From contig JBIIDT010000128.1 in NCBI GenBank assembly GCA_044238145.1, positions 1 to 6,250 on the forward strand: 6,250 nt of DNA, written 5' to 3'. Below are positions 1 through 5,303 of this stretch, one piece after another. A program made the position numbers and the translations under genes. Under the pieces are notes generated by a model. That model was given only the letters and a program-made list of their open reading frames with translations, did no database searches and was not told where the DNA came from. The DNA is from QWPN01 sp044238145 (GTDB lineage Bacteria > Planctomycetota > Planctomycetia > Pirellulales > UBA1268). Within the stretch, counting starts at the first letter, position 1. Each line of letters begins with the position of its first letter.

Positions 1-178
1 TCTCCATGCCCATCACGGTGAGCAGCAGCCGGAGCCGGTCCTCGGCCTCCCAGGTGGCTTCGATGCCGCCGACCTTGTCGGCATATTCGTCGCGGGCCCG
101 CAGGATCGCGGCATCGAGACGGCGACGTGCCTCGTCACGACCGACGCTGTGGGGCACCCGCACCTCGAGCGATTTCAC
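1..178 (-). CDS. Polyhydroxyalkanoic acid system family protein, N-terminal part (cut by window start)
   Basis: The first 59 residues of a small protein are visible; the rest lies beyond base 1. It opens with the pattern (V/M)KSLEVRVPHSVGRDEA, followed by a charged helix and then the strand-like LRLLLTVMGME. This resembles the N-terminus of the small (about 90-100 residue) PHA_gran_rgn family, which typically begins with a 'xxVPHSLGxxEAxxR' stretch and later has a 'MGM' strand. Some members of that family are associated with polyhydroxyalkanoate granules, but in most bacteria, including planctomycetes, the role is unknown. I chose the GTG start at 178 because a GGAG ribosome-binding motif (189-186) sits 7 bases upstream and because it gives the family N-terminus exactly. 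The start lies 44 bases inside the 3' end of the upstream mfnB-like gene, in another frame, which suggests translational coupling. The family match is from memory of its pattern; a PHA-related function is not shown. Confidence 0.72.
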   Translation of the reverse strand, partial: MKSLEVRVPHSVGRDEARRRLDAAILRARDEYADKVGGIEATWEAEDRLRLLLTVMGME

Positions 179-980
179 GTCTCATCTCCGGGAGGTCGCC
201 GGCGGTCTCCGCGGCCGGCAGCCCGCAAAGTTTACCAAGTCGGGCGACCCGTTTCCTGCACACGGTTCCCAGCCGCCCGCCCGTGCACGCGGCCGACCGG
301 ACGGCGATCAGGTCCGGCCCGCAGGCGACCGCCCGCCGTACCGTACCCGCACGCAGGCTGCCGGCCAGCACCACCCGCATGCCGGCGGCCCGCGCACGCC
401 CCACCCAGCCCGCGACGCGGCGGACGGCCACGGCATCGGCCAGGAGCGGCGGCCCGGCCTTGTCCCACGTGTCGACGAGCAGCAGGCCGAAACCGGCGGC
501 GGTCGCCGCGGCGATCACGTCGTCCGGCGTCGGGGCTGAGGCCCGCTCCCAGTCGGCATAGGCCACGGCCACCGGCGCGACACCCGGCGGCAGGCCGCGG
601 CCGAAGGCCACGAGCAGTTCCCGCCAGCCGGCGCCGGCGCCGGCGGGCCCCGCCTTCGCAGCCAGCGGCGGCGCGACTCCCGCCGGCAGCAGGCTGACGA
701 CCCGCTGCACGCGGTCGTGGATCGCATCGACGCCTTCGCCGAGTTCGCCACAGGCCAGCGTCCACGGCACGCGGCCCAGCGTCGCCGCGGCCACGGCGGC
801 GGCCGCGTCCGGGTCGGCCATGCCCAGGGAGCCACGGGCCGGGTCCTTTACGTCGACGACCGTCGCCCCGCCCGCGACCGCCGCGGCCGCCTCGACCGCG
901 TCCCGCACGCTGACGAGCAGTCCGCATCGACTCGCCCCCGGCCCGCTGCCGGCCCAGGGTCCTCGCGACGACGCCGTCAT
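135..980 (-). CDS. mfnB: (5-formylfuran-3-yl)methyl phosphate synthase (MfnB family, formerly DUF556)
   Basis: This 281-residue protein belongs to the MfnB family, TIM-barrel enzymes that condense two glyceraldehyde-3-phosphate molecules into the furan precursor of methanofuran. Family landmarks appear in order: LLVSV (21-25), VDVKDPARGSLG (42-53, with the probable Schiff-base Lys45), AAKAGPAG (Lys109), VAYADW (139-144), LVDTWDKAG (168-176, with Asp170 and Lys174), LAGSLR (205-210) and IAVRSAACTGGR (225-236). The three lysines and the aspartate correspond to the catalytic positions described for the archaeal enzyme, so it is probably active. ATG 980 overlaps the upstream gene's stop as ATGA, and a GGGGGAGG motif (998-991) lies 10 bases before it. 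This start gives about 17 residues more at the N-terminus than the archaeal form. The C-terminus also carries a basic tail after the barrel, overlapping the next gene. Some methylotrophic bacteria and planctomycetes have related proteins alongside tetrahydromethanopterin-linked C1 genes, but no such partner gene is visible in this window. Confidence 0.9.
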   Translation of the reverse strand: MTASSRGPWAGSGPGASRCGLLVSVRDAVEAAAAVAGGATVVDVKDPARGSLGMADPDAAAAVAAATLGRVPWTLACGELGEGVDAIHDRVQRVVSLLPAGVAPPLAAKAGPAGAGAGWRELLVAFGRGLPPGVAPVAVAYADWERASAPTPDDVIAAATAAGFGLLLVDTWDKAGPPLLADAVAVRRVAGWVGRARAAGMRVVLAGSLRAGTVRRAVACGPDLIAVRSAACTGGRLGTVCRKRVARLGKLCGLPAAETAGDLPEMRREIARGAGAPQRRS

Positions 981-1552
981 CCGCAGCCGGCCTCCCCCGG
1001 CGGCCCGCACGCCGCAGCCACCTCCCGCTTGGCCTCGAGGATCCGCTGCCCCAAGTGCCTCGTGACCTCGAGCGACAGGGGCTCGCACCACCGACCGTCG
1101 ATCACCACGTGTCCGTCCTGCCAACTCCCCCAGGCCGCGAACGTCGGCCGCGACCGCCACGCGGTCGCCCGCTCGGCCAGCCGCATCACCACCGTGCCCA
1201 CGCGCCGCGGCCCCGCGCCGGCCGCGTCGCCGAGCGGCTGCGAACCGGGAAACACGCACTCCACGATCTCGAGCGGCACGTCGTGGGCCGCGAGGGGGGC
1301 GAGGCGGATGCGCACGCTGCCGCCGCGCCGCTCGAGCCGAGGCGCCATCGCCGCCGCGAGCAGCCCCAGCGCGAAGGCGACGCCGACCCCGCCGGCCGCG
1401 GCCAGGGCCACGAGGGCCGCCGCCGGCGCCCCGCACGCCCACGCGGCGACGAACGCGGCGCCGCCGGCCAGGACGAGGACCGCAGCGCCGACCGCCGCCG
1501 GCCGGGGGTTGCCTCGGAGCCACACGTCCACCGTCTCCGCCGCCGCCTTCAT
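977..1552 (-). CDS. Two-helix membrane protein of unknown function
   Basis: I do not recognise a characterised family for this 191-residue protein. After a short amphipathic start (MKAAAETVDVWLRGNP), two Ala/Gly/Val-rich hydrophobic segments at about residues 19-40 and 44-70 form a likely transmembrane hairpin. A soluble domain of about 120 residues follows, rich in beta-like stretches (VRIRLAPL at 80-87, VPLEIVECVFPG at 92-103, VVMRLAERATAW at 121-132). It includes the segment WQDGHVVIDGRWCEPLSLEV (144-163) and ends in a basic helix. It resembles hypothetical proteins I associate with planctomycetes. I chose ATG 1552; an in-frame ATG at 1630 would give 26 extra polar residues without hydrophobic character and would overlap the divergent gene. 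No strong Shine-Dalgarno motif precedes 1552. Its TGA overlaps the ATG of mfnB, so translation of the two is probably coupled. A role in methanofuran-type metabolism would be inference from that coupling alone. Confidence 0.75.
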   Translation of the reverse strand: MKAAAETVDVWLRGNPRPAAVGAAVLVLAGGAAFVAAWACGAPAAALVALAAAGGVGVAFALGLLAAAMAPRLERRGGSVRIRLAPLAAHDVPLEIVECVFPGSQPLGDAAGAGPRRVGTVVMRLAERATAWRSRPTFAAWGSWQDGHVVIDGRWCEPLSLEVTRHLGQRILEAKREVAAACGPPGEAGCG

Positions 1553-1624
1553 CGTGCTTTCGGTTTCCGCCCGGGTGACATACGATTGCCGCTCGCTCGA
1601 CGCGCTTCCACCCGACACGCCGCC
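1553..1624. promoter_or_regulatory. Divergent intergenic region, probable bidirectional promoter
   Basis: These 72 bases are all that separate the minus-strand membrane-protein/mfnB transcript from the plus-strand antiporter gene, so promoters for both should lie here or in the flanking coding sequence. TACGAT at 1581-1586 resembles a -10 box for the plus strand, with a poor -35 candidate (TTTCGG, 1558-1563) 17 bases upstream. The same site read on the other strand gives only a weak TATGTC. No Shine-Dalgarno motif precedes the antiporter ATG. The position is well supported, but the individual boxes are weak. Confidence 0.35.
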
Positions 1625-3187
1625 ATGCACGACTCAGCCCGCACCGCAGCCTCGCCCGCGCGTTCCGACCCGACCCTGCTGCTCGTCGCGGGGGCGCTCG
1701 TGGCCTACGCGGTGGCCGCGGTGCTCGGCTGGCCCCAACATGGTCGTGATTTGCTGGTCGGCACACAAGCCGGTCACCACGCCGCCGACGGGGCGGCGGA
1801 GCCGGCCGCGGCCCACGCGGTCGCCGCACCGGCCGCCGCCACCGTGATCCCGTTCGCCCTCCTGCTGGCGGCGATCGCCGTGTTCCCGCTCACGCCGCGC
1901 CTGTCGCACTGGTGGGAGCACAACTCGAGCAAGCTCCTCGTGGCGGGCCTGCTCGGCCTGGTGACGCTCACCTACTACACGTTCTTTCACCGCCATCCGG
2001 TCGACCTCCACTTTCCGGCCCATGCGGTCGTGGCCCCGGCGGCGGCCGGCCCGTCGTGGAGCACCACCGGCACGATCCTCGCCAACGCCCTGCTCTCCGA
2101 GTACGTCCCGTTCATCGTCCTCCTCTTCGCGCTGTATTGCATCACCGGCGGCGTGCGGATCGAGGGCGACCTCGCCGCCACGCCCACGGTCAACACGGCG
2201 TTCCTCGGGATCGGCGCCCTGGCCGCGAGTTTCATCGGCACGACCGGCGCGGCGATGCTCCTCGTGCGGCCGCTGCTCGAAACCAACCGCGAGCGGCGGA
2301 TCGTGGCCCACACGCTCGTGTTCTTCATCTTCCTGGTCTGCAACTGCGGCGGTTGTCTGCTGCCGATCGGCGACCCGCCGCTGTTCCTCGGCTACCTCGA
2401 GGGGGTGCCGTTCCTGTGGACGCTCTCGCTCTGGAAGCCCTGGCTGGTCACCAACGGCCTCCTGCTCGTGATCTACTGGCTGTGGGATTCGTTCCTGGCC
2501 CAGCCCCGCGAGCGGGCCGCCGACATCATCCGCGACGCCCGCACCGCCGGCCCGCTGAAGGTCAGCGGCCTGTGGCCCAACGCCCCGCTCCTGGCCGGCG
2601 TGATCGCGGCCGTCGCCCTGCTCGACCCCTCGAAGCCGTTCCCGGGCTCGTCCTGGCACCCCTGGATCTTCCTGCGCGAGGCCGTGCTCCTCGGGCTCGT
2701 CGGCCTCTCGCTGTTCCTCGGCTCGGCGGAGGTCCGCCTCCGCAACGGCTTCACCTACGGTGCGATCCTGGAGGTGGCCGCCCTGTTCCTCGGGATCTTC
2801 GTGTGCATGCAGCCGGCGCTCGCGCTGCTCGGCGAGCACGGCGAAAGCCTCGGCATCGACTCCGCCCGCGCCTTCTTCTGGGCCACGGGCTCGCTGTCGA
2901 GCGTCCTCGACAACGCCCCGACCTACCTCGTGTTCTTCAAGACCGCCCAGGCCCTAGACCCGATCGGATCCACCGTGGCGGGCGTCGACGCGGGCCGGTT
3001 GGCCGGCGTGAGCCTCGGCGCCGTATTCTTGGGTGCGATGACCTACATCGGCAACGGCCCGAACTTCATGGTCAAGGCGATCGCCGAGCAGTCGGGGGTG
3101 AAGATGCCGAGCTTCTTCGGCTACATGCTCTACAGTTGCGGCGTCCTCCTGCCGGTCTTCGCCCTCGTCTCCTTCCTGTTCCTCTGA
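1625..3187 (+). CDS. Ion-transporter-superfamily membrane protein, probable sodium:proton antiporter (CitMHS_2-like)
   Basis: This 520-residue polytopic inner-membrane protein probably exchanges Na+ for H+, or carries an organic anion. Hydrophobic segments begin at about 17-35, 73-92 (PFALLLAAIAVFPL) and 103-121, and continue to the C-terminus with a dozen or so in total. Two pseudo-symmetric halves each carry re-entrant-type motifs: SFIGTTGAAMLLVRP (202-216) and NCGGCLLPIGDPPLFLGYL (240-258) in the first, SSVLDNAPTYLVFF (from 425) and GAMTYIGNGPNFMVKAIAE (470-488) in the second. These are typical of the ArsB/NhaD ion-transporter superfamily, and this subtype is usually named CitMHS_2 or sodium:proton antiporter. 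The Ala/His-rich stretch at 40-72 is a low-complexity loop. I chose ATG 1625 because upstream in-frame sequence is hydrophilic and lies in the opposite-strand gene. RNase D starts 19 bases after the stop. The fold is clear; the transported substrate cannot be read from the sequence. Confidence 0.85.
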   Translation: MHDSARTAASPARSDPTLLLVAGALVAYAVAAVLGWPQHGRDLLVGTQAGHHAADGAAEPAAAHAVAAPAAATVIPFALLLAAIAVFPLTPRLSHWWEHNSSKLLVAGLLGLVTLTYYTFFHRHPVDLHFPAHAVVAPAAAGPSWSTTGTILANALLSEYVPFIVLLFALYCITGGVRIEGDLAATPTVNTAFLGIGALAASFIGTTGAAMLLVRPLLETNRERRIVAHTLVFFIFLVCNCGGCLLPIGDPPLFLGYLEGVPFLWTLSLWKPWLVTNGLLLVIYWLWDSFLAQPRERAADIIRDARTAGPLKVSGLWPNAPLLAGVIAAVALLDPSKPFPGSSWHPWIFLREAVLLGLVGLSLFLGSAEVRLRNGFTYGAILEVAALFLGIFVCMQPALALLGEHGESLGIDSARAFFWATGSLSSVLDNAPTYLVFFKTAQALDPIGSTVAGVDAGRLAGVSLGAVFLGAMTYIGNGPNFMVKAIAEQSGVKMPSFFGYMLYSCGVLLPVFALVSFLFL

Positions 3188-3206
3188 TTCCCGGCGTGCC
3201 TTCCGC

Positions 3207-4418
3207 GTGACCCCCGCCCGTTCCGACCGCGCCCCCTTCGAGATCGTCACCACCGATTCGCAGCTCGGCGAACTGGTCCGCCGCCTCGCGGACCACGCCC
3301 ACGTCGGCTTCGACACGGAGTTCGTCTCGGAGCACACCTACCGCAGCCAGCTCTGCCTCCTGCAGATCGCCGCCCCCGGCGTCCTCGCCGTCGTCGATAC
3401 GCTCAAGGTCCGCGAGCTCGAGCCCTTCTGGCGGCTGCTCGCGGAGCCCGGCCGCACGACCGTGGTCCACGCGGGCCGCGAGGAGATGGGCTTCATCCTC
3501 CACGCCATCAAGGCCCGCCCCGCGGAACTGTTCGACGTGCAGGTGGCGGCCGGCCTGGTGGACCACGACTATCCCGCCGGCTACGCGGCCATCGTGCGGC
3601 GGTTCCTCAACCTGCCGACCAACAAAGGGGAGACGCGGACCGACTGGCGGCAGCGGCCGCTCACGCAGGCCCAGCTGGAGTACGCCGTCGACGACGTCCG
3701 CCACCTCGAGCGGCTGTGGCGCAAGCTGGAGGACCGGCTCGGCGCGCTCGGCCGCACCGCCTGGATGGAGGAAGAGATGGCCACCTGGCAGGACGACGTC
3801 GAGGAATCGTTCGTCCGCAAGCGGTGGCGGCGGGTCTCCGGTCTCAACGGCCTCTCGCGCCGCGAGTTGGCGATCGCCCGCGAGCTGTGGCACTGGCGGG
3901 ACGCGGTCGCCGAGCAGCGGGACATGCCGCCGCGGCGGGTGCTGCGGGACGACCTGATCGTCGAGCTCTGCAAGCGGAAGAGCGCCGACGAGCGGCAGAT
4001 CTCCGCCGTCCGCGGCATGCAGCGGTCCGACCTGCGGCACATCCTCCGCGGGCTCTCCGAGGCGATCGCCCGCGGCCTCGACCTGCCGGAAGCCGACTGC
4101 CCCGGGGGCGAGCGGCACCGCGCCCCGCCGCCGCAACTGGCGATGCTGGGCCAGTTCCTGGCCACGGCGGTCGCCGGGCTGTGCCGCCAGATGAATCTCG
4201 CCCCGGCGCTGGTTGGCACCTCCTCCGACATGAAGGACCTCCTGGCCCACAAGCTCGGCTATCGCGAGGAAGACGCCGACCGCGTGCCGGTGCTGGCCAG
4301 CGGCTGGCGGAAGCAGGTGGTGGGCGACGTCGTGGACGACCTGCTCTCGGGCCGTGCCGCCCTGAGGATCGGCGACGTCCGGGCCCACGACCCGCTGGTC
4401 ATCGACCGCGGCGGGTGA
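3207..4418 (+). CDS. rnd: Ribonuclease D (DEDDy 3'-5' exonuclease with HRDC domains)
   Basis: This 403-residue cytoplasmic exoribonuclease belongs to the RNase D family, which trims the 3' ends of tRNA precursors and other structured RNAs. The DnaQ-like domain spans about 11-180. Exo I is FDTEF (Asp36, Glu38), Exo II lies in VVHAGREEMGFI (86-97), and Exo III is YAVDDVRHL (Tyr159, Asp163). The family signature GETRTDWRQRPLT (141-153) precedes Exo III. An HRDC domain follows at about 213-295 (LSRRELAIARELWHWRDAVA onward), and a second HRDC-like region at about 308-400 contains LVGTSSDMKDLL. The length fits the family. In Exo II, Glu93 occupies the position where E. coli RNase D has its metal-binding Asp. 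The start is GTG 3207, 19 bases after the antiporter stop and without a clear Shine-Dalgarno motif, so co-transcription with the antiporter is likely. The family assignment is secure; the effect of the Exo II change is unknown. Confidence 0.92.
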   Translation: MTPARSDRAPFEIVTTDSQLGELVRRLADHAHVGFDTEFVSEHTYRSQLCLLQIAAPGVLAVVDTLKVRELEPFWRLLAEPGRTTVVHAGREEMGFILHAIKARPAELFDVQVAAGLVDHDYPAGYAAIVRRFLNLPTNKGETRTDWRQRPLTQAQLEYAVDDVRHLERLWRKLEDRLGALGRTAWMEEEMATWQDDVEESFVRKRWRRVSGLNGLSRRELAIARELWHWRDAVAEQRDMPPRRVLRDDLIVELCKRKSADERQISAVRGMQRSDLRHILRGLSEAIARGLDLPEADCPGGERHRAPPPQLAMLGQFLATAVAGLCRQMNLAPALVGTSSDMKDLLAHKLGYREEDADRVPVLASGWRKQVVGDVVDDLLSGRAALRIGDVRAHDPLVIDRGG

Positions 4419-4515
4419 CGCGGCAGTGTCTCGTCGCGTCCGCCGCGGCCCCGGCACCATGGGCCGGCGTGGCGGGCACCGGCCTGCGTAGCATGCGGTG
4501 GACGGGAGTTCCGCC

Positions 4516-5256
4516 ATGCGCCGCTATGTCTTGCCGCTGGCCGTCGCCGGTGCCGTCGTCGCGGCGGCGGTCCGCCCCGGTCTTCCCGCCCGCGAGCCAC
4601 CGTCCCCGGCGGCGGCCGACTCCACCGCCGCGGCCGAACGGGAGGACCAGTTCCGCAAGGCGCGGCTCCTGGGCGGCGACCGCTGGCGACGGGTCGCCTT
4701 CGAGTTCGACGCCTGGCTGCGCGAACAGCCGGTCTACACGCCGGCCGAGGCCGCCCGAATCCGGGCGGACCTCGACCGCCGCGTGGCCGGGATGTCGTCG
4801 TACGAAGTCGAGTACCTGCTCGACACGCTCGAGGCCAAGCTCCGCATCCTCGACCGCCCCGCCGCCCGCGACGCCCGCGAGTGGCTCGGCCGGTACCTCG
4901 CGGTGATGTCGGAGCGAAAGCGGGCCGAGGTGCTCGACGCGGTGCCCGACGTGCTCGACATGACGACGGCCGAACTCGTCACGGCGCTCGACCGGCTGGA
5001 GGCGAAGCGGGCGGCCGTGGAGGACGCGCGGCGGGCGAGCATCCGCGGCCGCGAGGCGTTCGCCGACTTTGTGCGCGGGCAGCGGGCGGCCGACGAGGCC
5101 TCGCGGGCGGCCCGCGGGCGGATCCGCGTCGGCGACGCGGCCTTCTCGCCCTACCGGCCCCGGCCGGTCGCCGACCCGCCCTTCGCCGACGCCGCCGCAG
5201 GGCCGCCGGCTTTGAGCGTGGGGCCGTGGGGGACGTTCATCGGCCTCGACCTGTAA
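4516..5256 (+). CDS. Exported or membrane-anchored protein of unknown function
   Basis: I do not recognise a characterised family for this 246-residue protein. MRRYVLPLAVAGAVVAAAV is a signal peptide or N-terminal anchor (basic start, hydrophobic core about 5-19), followed by a Pro/Ala-rich linker to about residue 40. The body (about 41-190) is charged and mostly helical: RLLGGDRWRRVAFEFDAWL (50-68), YTPAEAARIRADLDRRV (74-90), MSSYEVEYLLDTLEAKLRIL (93-112), RDAREWLGRYLAVMSERKRA (118-137) and a probable coiled-coil helix at about 150-200. The end is Pro-rich and unstructured, closing with WGTFIGLDL. It resembles exported hypothetical proteins I associate with Pirellulales-type planctomycetes. 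ATG 4516 is preferred because GGGAG (4504-4508) lies 7 bases upstream and the signal sequence follows directly; GTG 4498 would only add six residues. It lies 97 bases after RNase D on the same strand, so it may have its own promoter. There are no catalytic motifs; a structural or scaffolding role is a guess. Confidence 0.8.
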   Translation: MRRYVLPLAVAGAVVAAAVRPGLPAREPPSPAAADSTAAAEREDQFRKARLLGGDRWRRVAFEFDAWLREQPVYTPAEAARIRADLDRRVAGMSSYEVEYLLDTLEAKLRILDRPAARDAREWLGRYLAVMSERKRAEVLDAVPDVLDMTTAELVTALDRLEAKRAAVEDARRASIRGREAFADFVRGQRAADEASRAARGRIRVGDAAFSPYRPRPVADPPFADAAAGPPALSVGPWGTFIGLDL

Positions 5257-5267
5257 GGGCGGCCTCG

Positions 5268-5297
5268 GATCGCCGTGCCTGCCGCACCCCCGCGATC
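5268..5297. terminator. Weak inverted repeat in the convergent gap
   Basis: The 47-base gap between the convergent exported-protein and epimerase genes contains GATCGC (5268-5273) paired with GCGATC (5292-5297), a 6-bp stem around an 18-base loop. The right arm lies inside the 10-base palindrome CGCGATCGCG (5291-5300). No T-tract follows on either strand, so a classical intrinsic terminator is not supported. The position between converging transcripts is where one would be expected. Confidence 0.18.
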
Positions 5298-5303
5298 GCG
5301 ACG

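Noticed and set aside
1055..1624. Upstream extension of the antiporter frame
   Set aside because: The frame is open, but the residues are Arg/Pro/His-rich and lie antisense to the membrane-protein gene. ATG 1625 gives the natural start.
977..1630. Longer start (ATG 1630) for the two-helix membrane protein
   Set aside because: The added 26 residues are polar without family-like character, and the start would overlap the divergent antiporter start.
135..1829. 564-codon minus-strand open frame running through mfnB and beyond
   Set aside because: Only the part from ATG 980 matches a protein family. The upstream part is Arg/Pro/Gly-rich shadow translation over the membrane-protein gene, which has its own better frame.
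1634..2839. 401-codon minus-strand open frame opposite the antiporter
   Set aside because: It is composed of Glu/Arg/Gly-rich low-complexity residues mirroring the GC-biased codons of the antiporter, whose motifs are unmistakable.
4462..4484. GGCCGG...CCGGCC hairpin between RNase D and the exported-protein gene
   Set aside because: A 6-bp GC stem is common by chance at this GC content, and no T-tract follows, so I do not call a terminator.
4498..4515. GTG 4498 as start of the exported protein
   Set aside because: ATG 4516 has a GGGAG motif at proper spacing and begins a canonical signal sequence; the GTG would overlap that motif region and add only six residues.
3072..4517. 481-codon minus-strand open frame opposite RNase D
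   Set aside because: A shadow of a gene with clear exonuclease and HRDC motifs; no family pattern of its own.
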